Source: Elusimicrobia bacterium GWA2_69_24 (GTDB lineage Bacteria > Elusimicrobiota > Elusimicrobia > UBA1565). Taken from it: DNA of 56,496 nt. The DNA lies in NCBI GenBank assembly GCA_001799695.1, contig MGTY01000092.1:1-56496 (forward strand), given 5' to 3'. A program made the position numbers and the translations under genes. How positions within the stretch are numbered: position 1 is the stretch's first letter; the number at the start of each line of letters is the position of its first letter. Of this stretch, positions 27,774 through 36,070 are shown one piece after another. The notes beneath the pieces were generated by a model. It saw only the letters and a list, made by a program, of their open reading frames with translations. It did no database searches and was not told the DNA's origin.

Positions 27774-27904
27774 GGATGTCCCCCGAGGGCTTCCCGGCAT
27801 TATCGCCTGTCCATGGTACATCATAGCCCAAACACGGCCCCGGCGGGCGCGCCGTTGCCGCGGATTTGAGGCCGCCTTGACCCGCCTTTGAGCCTGGGCC
27901 GCCA

Positions 27905-27940
27905 TACTATAGCGCAGGGTCCGTGCCTGATCTCCGGAGG
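27905..27940 (+). promoter_or_regulatory. -10-like TACTAT and Shine-Dalgarno GGAGG of the response regulator gene
   Basis: TACTAT (27905-27910) lies about 36 nt before the ATG, and GGAGG (27936-27940) lies 6 nt before it. Unlike most genes here, this one has a normal leader and ribosome binding site, which fixes the start at 27947. Confidence 0.5.
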
Positions 27941-27946
27941 TTCGCG

Positions 27947-29032
27947 ATGAGTCCCAAGGTCATGATCGCCGACGACGAGAGCCAGATCCATCTGGTGCTC
28001 AGGAGCATGCTCAAGGCCGGCTCTTACCGCATCCAGGACGCTTACAACGGGGCGCAGGTCCTGGAGGGGGTGCGTTCCGATCCGCCGGACCTGATCCTGC
28101 TGGACGTGAACATGCCGGACAAGAGCGGGCTCAAGGTGCTCGAGGAGCTGCGCTGCGATCCCAAGACCAGGGACATGCACGTAGTGCTCATGAGCGGCGA
28201 TCCCACGGTCCGGCAGCGGGCCCGCACCCTGGCGGTGGCCGTGGACGACTGCATCGCCAAGCCTTTCGACCCGGACGGGCTCAAGGCCCGCCTGGAGCAG
28301 GTGTTGGGGCGCAGCGCCCCGGCGCGTCCGGCCTCCCAGCCGGTCACGGACCGCCCGGTCCCGGGCGCCGACGTGACGGACGCCTTGATCGCGATGCGGG
28401 GCCGGATAATGGAGCTGGACCGCAAGGTCTCGGCCGCGGATAAGGAGGCGCTGAAGTACATCCAGGCGCTGCACGAGCGGCTGCGGCGGATCGAGAAGGA
28501 GCGCGCCGTCCCGGCCGGCTCCGGAGCCCGGCGTCTGCTGCCCCTTACCGTGTCCGCGGCGGCCCTGGCCCTGCTTTTGGTCGCGCTGCAGTTTCAGAAG
28601 GCGCCTCCGGCTGCGGTCCCGGTCGGCGCTCCGATAGTCCCCGCGGCTCCGGCCGTGCCGGCCGTCCCGGTCGCCCGGGTCGTCATCCCGGCCGGCCCGC
28701 TGCCGGCGGGGCCCGGGCTGCAATCGGTGCGCGTGCAGAGCTTCCGAGTGAGTTTCGTGACCAGCCAGCCTGTGGCCGCGCGGGCGTTCTTGGGGCCGCG
28801 GAGCGGCGACCTGTTCGTGGACCTGCCGGGAGTGGTCACGCGTCTGCCCGGGGACGTGTTCCGCGGGCGCGGCAGCATGATCCGGGGGGTGCGCACGGCG
28901 CGGGCGCAGTTCGAGGGCGGACCGGGGGTGCGGAGCCGCATCTATCTGCGCGGGGCCGTGGGCTACAAGCTGAGCACGGTCGGCAACCGGACCATCCTGG
29001 ACATCTACTACGGCGGCCGGAAGTTCATCTGA
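27947..29032 (+). CDS. Response regulator receiver - coiled coil - membrane helix - AMIN domain fusion
   Basis: 361 residues. Residues 1-120 are a CheY-like receiver with acidic Asp9/Asp10, phospho-acceptor Asp53 (LILLDVNMPD), Ser83 and Lys105 (AKPF). A linker and a helical, charged coiled-coil stretch at about 140-190 follow. A single membrane helix (PLTVSAAALALLLVALQF) sits near 197-214, then a Pro/Val/Ala-rich spacer. The C-terminal domain, from about 258, resembles AMIN, the domain that targets PilQ and AmiC to peptidoglycan: DLFVDLPGV followed by RGVRTARAQFEGGPGVRSRIYL. Residue counts use the ATG at 27947, chosen for its GGAGG. The topology implied is cytoplasmic receiver and periplasmic AMIN, joined across the inner membrane. 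No histidine kinase is adjacent. Confidence 0.85.
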   Translation: MSPKVMIADDESQIHLVLRSMLKAGSYRIQDAYNGAQVLEGVRSDPPDLILLDVNMPDKSGLKVLEELRCDPKTRDMHVVLMSGDPTVRQRARTLAVAVDDCIAKPFDPDGLKARLEQVLGRSAPARPASQPVTDRPVPGADVTDALIAMRGRIMELDRKVSAADKEALKYIQALHERLRRIEKERAVPAGSGARRLLPLTVSAAALALLLVALQFQKAPPAAVPVGAPIVPAAPAVPAVPVARVVIPAGPLPAGPGLQSVRVQSFRVSFVTSQPVAARAFLGPRSGDLFVDLPGVVTRLPGDVFRGRGSMIRGVRTARAQFEGGPGVRSRIYLRGAVGYKLSTVGNRTILDIYYGGRKFI

Positions 29033-29076
29033 GCCGCATTGAGCCGCATTGACTATTCTGAGCCCCGGCGGGTTGA

Positions 29077-29082
29077 TATACT
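29077..29082 (+). promoter_or_regulatory. -10-like TATACT before the GT-C gene
   Basis: TATACT ends 8 nt before the ATG at 29091. Upstream is a short direct repeat, GAGCCGCATT twice (29031-29050), of unknown meaning. Confidence 0.4.
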
Positions 29083-29090
29083 CTGACACC

Positions 29091-30332
29091 ATGCAGCCCG
29101 TGAGTCCCAGAGCGCTCCTGCTGATCGCGGCCGCGGCGCTGTTGGTGAGGGTCGGCTACGTCCTGTCGGGGCCCGGCAGTCCGGTGACCGGGGATTCCGC
29201 GGGCTACCACAGCTACGCGGTCCACCTGCTGGACTCGGGCGTCTACGTCAACGATGAAGGGGAGCGCGCTTCCCGCCCTCCGGGCTACCCGCTGTTCCTG
29301 GCCGGGGTCTACGCCGTCTTCGGAAGCTCCACGGCGGCGGCGGTCGCCATCCAATGCCTCTTGGGAGCGCTGACCTGCGTCCTCATCGCGCTGCTCGCCG
29401 GCGGCATCCTGCAGCCGCCGTGGCCGCTCGCCTGCGGCTGGGCCGCGGTGCTCTACTTCGGGCTCTTCTCGCCCCCCGCGTTCCTCCTGACGGAGTGCCT
29501 GTTCAGCTTCCTGCTCGCGCTCGCCTTCGTAGCCCTGCACCGCGGCTCCTGGCCGGGAGGGCGGCGCGCGTTCGTCTTCGGAGCGTCCCTGGCGGCGGCC
29601 TTCCTCGTCCGGCCGGAAGTCCTCCTCTTCGCCGTATTCGCGGTCGTCCTGCTCCCGTTCTTCGGGAAGGGCTTCGGACGGAGGGAGGCTCTCACGGCGG
29701 CGCTGGGCTTCGCCCTGCTCGCCGGACCGTGGGTCGTCCGGAACTACGCCGTCTTCGGCCGGTTCGTGCCGAGCTCCACGCGCGGCGGCGTGAGCCTCTA
29801 TGCCGGCCTGCAGATGCCGCTCGAGCGCTCGGGCTTCCCGGTCGAAGCCTTCCATGTCCCCGCGAAGGACATCCCCGAATTGGACCAGGACGCGGACTAC
29901 TCCCAGGCCTTCCGCCGGCTCCGGGCCTCCCTGGGCTGGGGACCGGTCATCCGGGCCTACGCCTTCAACCTCCTCACGCACCTCTACCCGTTCCTGCCCG
30001 GCTACGATTTCACCTTCGTGTTCCTGACCCCGTTGTGGTGCTATGGCCTCTGGCTCGCGCGCGTCCGCGGCGAACTGCGGCCCGCGGCGCTGTTCGTCCT
30101 CCTGTCGATCGCCCTCTACACCCTGTTCGGAGGGCCGGCCTCGCGCTATCGGCAGGGCTACGCGCCCCTGCTCGTCCTGCTGGCCGGGGCGGGAGCGGCC
30201 GAGCTGTGGGCCCGGGGAAGATCGGCGCGCCTGTGGTTGGCCGGCTGGGGGGGGAGCAACATCCTGTTGTGGATGTCGGCGGGTTGGATCCGGGAGGGGG
30301 CCCTGTGGGTGAAAAGGTCCTTCTTCGGATGA
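29091..30332 (+). CDS. GT-C fold membrane glycosyltransferase (family 39 / ArnT-like)
   Basis: 413 residues with about ten hydrophobic segments. The first periplasmic loop has the family signature: Asp35 in PVTGDSAGYH, expected to be the catalytic or metal-linked acid, then SRPPGYPLF at about 61-69. This is typical of undecaprenyl- or dolichyl-phosphate-sugar-using transferases. Such enzymes transfer a sugar from a lipid-phosphate donor to a glycolipid or protein on the outer face of the inner membrane. The stop overlaps the next start as ATGA, linking it to two methyltransferases, which suggests a surface glycan or lipid modification operon. Donor and acceptor are unknown. Confidence 0.82.
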   Translation: MQPVSPRALLLIAAAALLVRVGYVLSGPGSPVTGDSAGYHSYAVHLLDSGVYVNDEGERASRPPGYPLFLAGVYAVFGSSTAAAVAIQCLLGALTCVLIALLAGGILQPPWPLACGWAAVLYFGLFSPPAFLLTECLFSFLLALAFVALHRGSWPGGRRAFVFGASLAAAFLVRPEVLLFAVFAVVLLPFFGKGFGRREALTAALGFALLAGPWVVRNYAVFGRFVPSSTRGGVSLYAGLQMPLERSGFPVEAFHVPAKDIPELDQDADYSQAFRRLRASLGWGPVIRAYAFNLLTHLYPFLPGYDFTFVFLTPLWCYGLWLARVRGELRPAALFVLLSIALYTLFGGPASRYRQGYAPLLVLLAGAGAAELWARGRSARLWLAGWGGSNILLWMSAGWIREGALWVKRSFFG

Positions 30333-31102
30333 TGCAGAAGAAGCAGCGGGAATGGCTCGAGCAGTGGAAGCGGTTCAAGGACAGCTCCCTTTTCCTGTTC
30401 CAGGAGTGGATCCATCCCAACCGCCTGGAGGATTTCCAGGGCAAGCGCGTGCTGGACGCCGGCTGCGGGCACGGGCACCACGCGCTCATGGCCGCGCGCT
30501 ACGCCGAGAAGGTCGTCGGGGTGGACCTCAACGCGGCCGAGGTCGCGCGCGCGGAGACCAAGGACCTCTCCAACATCGAGATCGTCGAGGCCGATCTCGC
30601 GGCGATGGATTTCCGCGAGCCTTTCGACGTCGTCTACTGCATCGGCGTGATCCATCATACCGACGACCCCGACCGCACCTTCGAGAACCTGAAGCGCCTG
30701 ACTCGGAAGGGCGGCCGGCTCATCGTCTGGGCCTACTCCCACGAGGGCAACTGGCTCAACCGCGTGCCGCTGGAGACGCTCAAGCGGATTTTCCTCCTGC
30801 GCTTGCCGACCGGGATGCTCGTATCCTTGTCCTACGTCCTGACCCTCCTGATCCATCCGCTGGTATGGACGGTCTACCTGCTGCCCCTGCGCTTCCTCCC
30901 GTACTATGAGTACTTCGAGAACTGGCGCATCCTGCCCTTCGGCAAGAACGTCCAGAACGTGTTCGACAAGCTCAACGCCCCGCAGACCGACTTCATCCGG
31001 CGCGAGCGCATCGAGCGCTGGTTCTCGCCGGCGGACTTCCGGGAAGTCCACATCTCGCCCTACAAAGGCGTGAGCTGGCGCGGCTCCGGGACGAAGAGGT
31101 AG
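30329..31102 (+). CDS. Class I SAM-dependent methyltransferase
   Basis: 257 residues. Motif I is VLDAGCGHGHHALMAARYA near residue 40; the acidic post-I residue is in VVGVDLN; motif IV-like sequence is FDVVYCIGVIHHTDDP. This is the methyltransferase type 11/12 pattern often found in glycan and lipid biosynthesis clusters. The C-terminal half has hydrophobic stretches (PTGMLVSLSYVLTLLIHPLVW) that may lie along the membrane. Two adjacent ATGs (30329 and 30332) exist; the first overlaps the upstream stop (ATGA) and is preferred. The substrate is probably the product of the neighbouring glycosyltransferase; this is inference from context. Confidence 0.82.
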   Translation: MMQKKQREWLEQWKRFKDSSLFLFQEWIHPNRLEDFQGKRVLDAGCGHGHHALMAARYAEKVVGVDLNAAEVARAETKDLSNIEIVEADLAAMDFREPFDVVYCIGVIHHTDDPDRTFENLKRLTRKGGRLIVWAYSHEGNWLNRVPLETLKRIFLLRLPTGMLVSLSYVLTLLIHPLVWTVYLLPLRFLPYYEYFENWRILPFGKNVQNVFDKLNAPQTDFIRRERIERWFSPADFREVHISPYKGVSWRGSGTKR

Positions 31103-31104
31103 GC

Positions 31105-31833
31105 ATGAACGGGCACGGCCTGGGAACGATGAACCGCGAGATGCAGGGAGCCGCGGGCTATTACGATTGGCTCGCGCGGACCCTGCGTCCGCTGGCCGGG
31201 AGCCGCATCCTCGAGGTGGGCCCCGGTTTTGGGGACATGGCCGAGCGCCTGGGCCGCGAGGCGGAGAGCTACGTCGGCCTGGACAACTCCGAGGAGGTCG
31301 TCGCCCACCTCGCCGCGCGCTTCCGGGGAGCCGCGCAGTTCGAGTTCCTGCTGGACCAGGGGCTCGGCGCCGGCAGCAAGGCCGCGCTCAAGGAGCGCCG
31401 GTTGGACACGGTCGTGGCCTTGAACCTGCTCGAGCACCTGCCGGATGAGAAACCGGCGCTGGAGATATGGTCCGAGGTCTGCCCGGGAGGGACGCTGCTC
31501 GCCTTCGCCCCCGCGCTGCCCTGCCTTTTCGGGAGCCTGGACGAGGGGGCCGGACATTTCCGGCGCTATACCTGCGGGAGCATGAGGCGCCTCCTGGAGG
31601 ACTCCGGGATCCGGGTCTCGAGCGTCCACTACTTCAACGCGGTCGGAGCCCTGGGCTGGTTCGTCTCGGCCTGCATCCTGCGGCAGGAGCTTGGGAGTTC
31701 CGGAACGGCGGGGATGGTCCGTTTCTACGACCGCGTCGCCCTGCCTCTCGCCCGCCTGAGCGACCCCCTGCTGAGCCGCTTCTGGGGCCAATCCGTCCTG
31801 GCCGTGGGCCGCTTCCCGTCCAAGTCAGCGTGA
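31105..31833 (+). CDS. Class I SAM-dependent methyltransferase (second)
   Basis: 242 residues, starting 3 nt after the stop of the previous methyltransferase, with GAGG upstream. Motif I reads ILEVGPGFGDMAERL and the acidic binding residue lies in YVGLDNSEE. The segment DTVVALNLLEHLPDE is the usual motif IV region of type 11 methyltransferases, and HFRRYT resembles family members acting on glycan or lipid precursors. The last nine bases overlap the convergent phosphoesterase gene. A three-gene operon (glycosyltransferase and two methyltransferases) points to decoration of a surface polymer. Confidence 0.82.
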   Translation: MNGHGLGTMNREMQGAAGYYDWLARTLRPLAGSRILEVGPGFGDMAERLGREAESYVGLDNSEEVVAHLAARFRGAAQFEFLLDQGLGAGSKAALKERRLDTVVALNLLEHLPDEKPALEIWSEVCPGGTLLAFAPALPCLFGSLDEGAGHFRRYTCGSMRRLLEDSGIRVSSVHYFNAVGALGWFVSACILRQELGSSGTAGMVRFYDRVALPLARLSDPLLSRFWGQSVLAVGRFPSKSA

Positions 31834-32781
31834 CCGGGGCCGGATCTCGCGCTCCGACCCCTCCAGCCACTCGCCGCGGCGATGGTCGAAGGTCCTGACC
31901 ACGACCCGGTCGGGATAGAGGAACAGGGAATTGGTCCAGATGTCCGCGTGCGTCGTGACCTGCGCGGACTTGTCCGAGAAGGAGCTGCGGCCGTCCATGT
32001 CGCAGTTGTGGATGTCCGTTATCCGGCCCTCGTAGAGGTTGACCGGATGGCGGGCCCGGGGGTTGGACGGGGCGACGTGGGTGTGGCCGGACACCCATAG
32101 GAACACCTGCGGGTTCCGGCGCAGGAGGCGGCGCAATCCCTTGTGGGGCTGCGCGAAGAAGTCCTTGTCCTCGGGGGGCGCGCCGTGTCCGCCCAGCGTC
32201 CCCTTCAGCGGGGCGTGGAAGAACACGATGGTCGGCGCCCGCGGGTCGCGCTCCAATACCTCCCTCATCCAGACCAGGGTCCCGGTGGAGATGGCGGCCA
32301 GGTGCTTGGACTCCAGGGCATCGATGGAAATGAAGAGCAGGAGATAGGGGCCGAAGCGCTTCTCATAGCGCAAAGACGGCAGGGAGAAGGTCTCCCGGAA
32401 AAGCCGCAGCTTCTCGGCCCTGACCGCCGGGGGGGCCCGGCGGGTCTTGCCGGTCCGCGGGTCCGTGTCGTACCGGAATTCGTGGTTCCCGGCGATGGGG
32501 TATACGGGCTTCTTCAGGCGGGCCAAGAACTCCTTAGCCGCGGCGTATTCCTCCGGGGTCCCCTGGGACGCGACGATGTCTCCCAAGGCGACGACCCCGT
32601 CGGCGTCGTCCCAGGCGTTGACGTCGTCCGCCGCTTTCCGCTTCAGTTCCGCCAGCCGTCCGGGCAGGTGCAGGTCCGAGAATACGACCAGGCGGGTGTA
32701 GTCGCGCCCCTGGGCCCAGGCGGACGCCGGGGCGAGGGCCCATAGGAAGAGGGACAGCAGGAGCATGCCGCGGCGGGACAT
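31825..32781 (-). CDS. Secreted calcineurin-like metallophosphoesterase
   Basis: 318 residues with signal peptide MSRRGMLLLSLFLWALAPASAWAQ. All metallophosphoesterase motifs are present: Asp36 and His38 (FSDLHL), Asp68 (GDIV), Asn99 and His100 (GNHE), His in FFHAPL, and GHTH. It should be an exported two-metal phosphohydrolase; the substrate is unknown. The start at 32781 lies 5 nt from a TATGAT element that overlaps the TATCAT of the divergent SGNH gene, so the two genes share one very compact promoter. The 3' end overlaps the last nine bases of the methyltransferase gene. Confidence 0.9.
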   Translation of the reverse strand: MSRRGMLLLSLFLWALAPASAWAQGRDYTRLVVFSDLHLPGRLAELKRKAADDVNAWDDADGVVALGDIVASQGTPEEYAAAKEFLARLKKPVYPIAGNHEFRYDTDPRTGKTRRAPPAVRAEKLRLFRETFSLPSLRYEKRFGPYLLLFISIDALESKHLAAISTGTLVWMREVLERDPRAPTIVFFHAPLKGTLGGHGAPPEDKDFFAQPHKGLRRLLRRNPQVFLWVSGHTHVAPSNPRARHPVNLYEGRITDIHNCDMDGRSSFSDKSAQVTTHADIWTNSLFLYPDRVVVRTFDHRRGEWLEGSEREIRPRSR

Positions 32782-32785
32782 GATA

Positions 32786-32792
32786 TATCATA
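32786..32792. promoter_or_regulatory. Bidirectional -10 (TATCATA) serving two divergent genes
   Basis: On the plus strand TATCAT (32786-32791) ends 6 nt before the ATG at 32798. On the minus strand TATGAT (32792-32787) ends 5 nt before the ATG at 32781. Both genes would be leaderless. The -10 lies in the 12-bp palindrome ATGATATATCAT (32780-32791), repeated exactly at 41100. Confidence 0.5.
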
Positions 32793-32797
32793 CCCCA

Positions 32798-34666
32798 ATG
32801 AGGACGATGCGGACCGGACTCGCCGCGGCCGCGCTGCTCCTGGCCGGCGCGGGGACCTGCGCCCAGACTCCGTGGCCGTTCGAGACGGAGATCGCCGCTT
32901 TCGAGGCCTCCGACCAGGTCCAACCTCCCCCGCGGGGCGCCGTGCTCTTCATGGGGAGTTCCAGCATCCGCCTGTGGGAGTCCCTGGCCCGCGACTTCCC
33001 CGGCCTCGCCGTGATCAACCGGGGCTTCGGCGGCTCGAAGGTCGCCGAGAGCACCCGCGTCGCGGACCGCATAGCGATCCCCTATCGTCCGAACCGCATC
33101 GTTTTCTACGCCGGGGACAACGACATCGCCGACGGCCTAAGCCCGGAGCGGGTCCTCGAGGACTTCCGGGGCTTCGTCGCCAAGGTCCGCGCGGCCCTGC
33201 CCGGCACGGCCATAAGCTTCGTCTCCATCAAGCCCTGCACCGCGCGGTGGCGGCACGCGGCGGCGGTGCGCCGCGCCAACGGACTCATCCGCGACTACGT
33301 CCGGTACCGGCCCGGCCTGGATTACATCGACGTCTTCACCCCCATGCTGGGGCCCGACGGCTTGCCGCGCCGGGAGCTGCTCCGGGAGGACGGCCTGCAT
33401 CTGTCCGCGGAGGGCTACCGCCTCTGGCGTGAGGTCATCGCGGCCAGGCTGAAGCCGGGGCTGGTTCTGGATGCGGGGTTCGGGGCGGGCGGGGTCGCCC
33501 TGTCGACGAGCCCGCTGGGGGGGGAGGTCGCGGTCGGCTACGGCGTGGCGGCGGGCGCGGCGGGGCGGATACTGGTCGCCGGGGTCCTGAGCGATGCCGC
33601 CGGGATTTTCCGGCTGGCCGTCTGGCGGCTCGCGGCGGACGGAGCGGAGGACCCCTCGTTCGGGAGGGGGGGCTTCGCGGCCTCGCCGGGCCCGGATTGG
33701 GGCTGGGCGATGGCCGTGGACGCGGACGGGCGGATACTGGTCGCCGGCATCTCGGGCAGCGACTGGAGGACCTCCCCGGCGGCGGTCCTGCGCCGCTTCC
33801 TGCCCGACGGCCGGCCGGACGCCGGGTTCGGCGAAGGCGGCCGGGCCGCGGCGGCGAGCCCGCTGGGCGGAGCCATGGCCGACGGCAGTGCCGTCGCGGT
33901 CGACGCCGCGGGCGGTATCCTGGTCGCCGGAGCCGCCGCGGACTCGTCGAGCCGCACCCACGCCGTGGCCTGGCGCTTCCTGCCCGACGGCCGTCCGGAC
34001 CCGCGTTTCGGGACCGGGGGGGCCGCGGTCCTGCCGCAGCCGGAGAAGACGGAGACGGCCGGAGCCTGGGCTTTGCGGCGGGGGGAGGACGGCTGGCTCG
34101 CAGCCGGCACCATCGACTGGCGGGACCTGGCCTTGTGGAAGTTCTCCGATGCGGGCGAGCCCGTTCCCGGCTTCGGCCGGGGCGGGCTCGCGACGGGCCG
34201 CGGCATCGGCCGCGGGATACTGCAAGACGACGCCGGGATATGGGTCGGGGGCTTCGCCTATGTCCGCGAAGGGGAGAGCGTGGTCGAGGAACAGGCCCTG
34301 CTCTCGCGCTTCACGGCCCGCGGCGCTTCGGACGCGGGGCGGGCTTCCGCCGGAGAAACGACTCTGTCCGGAGGCGCCTGGCCGCACCGGGAATCCTTCG
34401 CCATCGTCCGGTCGACCCAGGGCTGGCTCTTCCTTGGGGGGTACGCCGGGGACCGGGGTCTCGTGCGGGCCGCGGTTTGGAAGCTGGCCGCGGACGGCCG
34501 CGGGACCCCCGAGGTCCTCGTCCTGCCCAACGCGGCGGGCGGGAAGGAAGACCGGATCTACGCATTGGCCCTGGACGACGCGGGCCGGCTTCTCGCCGCG
34601 GGCTTCAGCCGCGGCGCGGATGGGAAGATGCGCCGGGCGGTGTGGCGGCTGAGGTCGGAACCCTAG
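32798..34666 (+). CDS. Secreted SGNH/GDSL hydrolase fused to a delta-60 repeat domain
   Basis: 622 residues. A signal peptide (1-22, ending TCAQ) precedes an SGNH hydrolase domain at about 25-220. Its blocks are GSSSIRLW near 53 (nucleophile Ser), RGFGGS near 75, GDND near 106 (Asn of the oxyanion hole) and DGLHLSAEGY near 198 (Asp/His). The rest consists of about eight delta-60-type repeats, each with FGxGG and GRILVAG / AVAVDAAG elements, likely forming a propeller or solenoid. The hydrolase would deacylate or deacetylate a carbohydrate or lipid, with the repeats acting as a binding scaffold. The terminal TAG stop codon lies within the left end of miniature element copy B. The ATG at 32798 follows TATCAT at leaderless distance. 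Confidence 0.85.
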   Translation: MRTMRTGLAAAALLLAGAGTCAQTPWPFETEIAAFEASDQVQPPPRGAVLFMGSSSIRLWESLARDFPGLAVINRGFGGSKVAESTRVADRIAIPYRPNRIVFYAGDNDIADGLSPERVLEDFRGFVAKVRAALPGTAISFVSIKPCTARWRHAAAVRRANGLIRDYVRYRPGLDYIDVFTPMLGPDGLPRRELLREDGLHLSAEGYRLWREVIAARLKPGLVLDAGFGAGGVALSTSPLGGEVAVGYGVAAGAAGRILVAGVLSDAAGIFRLAVWRLAADGAEDPSFGRGGFAASPGPDWGWAMAVDADGRILVAGISGSDWRTSPAAVLRRFLPDGRPDAGFGEGGRAAAASPLGGAMADGSAVAVDAAGGILVAGAAADSSSRTHAVAWRFLPDGRPDPRFGTGGAAVLPQPEKTETAGAWALRRGEDGWLAAGTIDWRDLALWKFSDAGEPVPGFGRGGLATGRGIGRGILQDDAGIWVGGFAYVREGESVVEEQALLSRFTARGASDAGRASAGETTLSGGAWPHRESFAIVRSTQGWLFLGGYAGDRGLVRAAVWKLAADGRGTPEVLVLPNAAGGKEDRIYALALDDAGRLLAAGFSRGADGKMRRAVWRLRSEP

Positions 34667-34842
34667 TGTAGTGATTCCAACATTTCTTTACATTTAAAAA
34701 GCCGTCATACCGGCAAAAGCCGGTATCCAGACGACAAACCACTGGACCCCGGCTTTCGCCGGGGTGACGTCTGGTGCCTGGACCCCGGCTTTCGCCGGGG
34801 TGACGAATGTGAATGGGACTTATGACTCACTACACTGGTATG
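34663..34842 (-). mobile_element. Miniature hairpin element, copy B (two CCCCGGC units, complete)
   Basis: Inverted relative to copies A and C. Ends are CTAGTGTAGTGA (34663-34674) and TCACTACACT (34827-34836), followed by GGTATG, which matches the CATACC edge of copy A. Inside are ATACCGGC-AAAA-GCCGGTAT and two CCCCGGC-TTTCG-CCGGGG hairpins. The left end contains the stop codon of the SGNH gene, and the right edge contains the ATG of the MFS gene. Confidence 0.8.
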
Positions 34843-36027
34843 AAAGCGGGCCTCGCGATCCCCCGCGGCGTATGGATGCTCGGCTTCGTGAGCCTGTTCA
34901 TGGACGTCTCCTCGGAGATGGTGCACTGCGTCCTGCCCGTGTTCATGGTTTCCGCGCTCGGGGCCAGCGCCACGGCCGTGGGACTGGTCGAGGGCATCGC
35001 CGAGGCCACGGCCCTCATCGGCAAGGTGTTCTCGGGCTCGCTCAGCGACTATCTGGGCCGCCGCAAGGGCCTCGCCGTCATGGGCTACGGCCTGGGCGCC
35101 CTCTCCAAACCGTTGTTCGCCCTCGCGGGAACGGTGCCTGCGGTGCTGGCGGCCCGCTTCATCGACCGCATCGGCAAGGGTTTGCGCGGCGCTCCCCGGG
35201 ACGCCCTGATCGCGGACCTCACTCCGCCCGCCATCCAGGGCGAGGCCTTCGGCCTGCGCCAGGCTCTGGACACGGTCGGCGCCTTCCTCGGCCCCCTGCT
35301 CGCCATGGCCTTCCTCCTGGCCTGGCCCGGCGGCTTCCGGACGGTGTTCTGGTTCGCCGTGATCCCGGGCGCGCTCTCCGTGGCCCTGCTGGCCGCCGGG
35401 GTCCGCGAGCCGGAGTCCTCCATCGCCCGGCCGGCGCAGAACCCCATCTCCTGGGGCCTGCTTCGGAGCCTGGGTGCGGAATACTGGCGGGTAGTCGTCG
35501 TCGGAGCCGTCTTCACCATGGCGCGCTTCAGCGAGGCGTTCCTCATTCTGAGGGCGCGCGAGCAGGGCCTGCCCGACGCCCTGGCTCCCGCCGTTTTCAT
35601 CCTGATGAACCTGGTGTACGCCCTTTCCGCCTATCCCGCGGGCTGGCTCGCGGACCGCGTGGACCGGCGCGCCCTGCTCGCCGGGGGCCTGCTCGTGCTC
35701 ATCGCCGCCGACCTGGCGCTCGCCCGCGCCGGCGGCTGGGCCGGGGTCGCCGCCGGGGTGGCCCTGTGGGGCCTGCACCTGGGGCTGACCCAGGGACTGT
35801 TCGCGGCCATGGTGGCCGCCGCCGCGCCGGCGGGCCTGCGCGGGACCGCCTTCGGGTTCTTCAACCTGGCCGGGGGCGGCGCCATGCTGGCGGCCAGCCT
35901 GCTGGCGGGGGCTCTGTGGGACGGGCTGGGACCCGCCGCGACGTTCTACGCCGGGGCGGCTTTCTCGGCCGCCGCGCTCACGCTCCTGTTGTTCCGCGAC
36001 CGCTCCGAAGCCGTCCCGGCGGGGTGA
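34840..36027 (+). CDS. MFS transporter
   Basis: 395 residues, about twelve membrane helices. It resembles a family of MFS permeases with the N-terminal signature SLFMDVSSEMVHCVLPVFM, GLVEGIAEATALIGKVFSGSLSDYLGRRKG (the motif A loop) and RFIDRIGKGLRGAPRDALIAD. The substrate cannot be inferred; related permeases are usually annotated as drug or metabolite exporters. The start is unusual: the ATG at 34840 lies in the outer six bases of the miniature element, and in-frame ATGs at 34813 and 34822 lie wholly within it. There is no native upstream region, so expression must depend on sequence brought in by the element or on readthrough. Confidence 0.85.
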   Translation: MKAGLAIPRGVWMLGFVSLFMDVSSEMVHCVLPVFMVSALGASATAVGLVEGIAEATALIGKVFSGSLSDYLGRRKGLAVMGYGLGALSKPLFALAGTVPAVLAARFIDRIGKGLRGAPRDALIADLTPPAIQGEAFGLRQALDTVGAFLGPLLAMAFLLAWPGGFRTVFWFAVIPGALSVALLAAGVREPESSIARPAQNPISWGLLRSLGAEYWRVVVVGAVFTMARFSEAFLILRAREQGLPDALAPAVFILMNLVYALSAYPAGWLADRVDRRALLAGGLLVLIAADLALARAGGWAGVAAGVALWGLHLGLTQGLFAAMVAAAAPAGLRGTAFGFFNLAGGGAMLAASLLAGALWDGLGPAATFYAGAAFSAAALTLLLFRDRSEAVPAG

Positions 36028-36031
36028 TACC

Positions 36032-36052
36032 CCGCGGGCGCAAGGCCCGCGG
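36032..36052. terminator. GC-rich hairpin after the MFS gene
   Basis: CCGCGGGC and GCCCGCGG pair around GCAAG, starting 5 nt after the stop. No T-run follows. Position between convergent genes suggests a terminator. Confidence 0.45.
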
Positions 36053-36070
36053 CATCTTGACGACGGTGGG

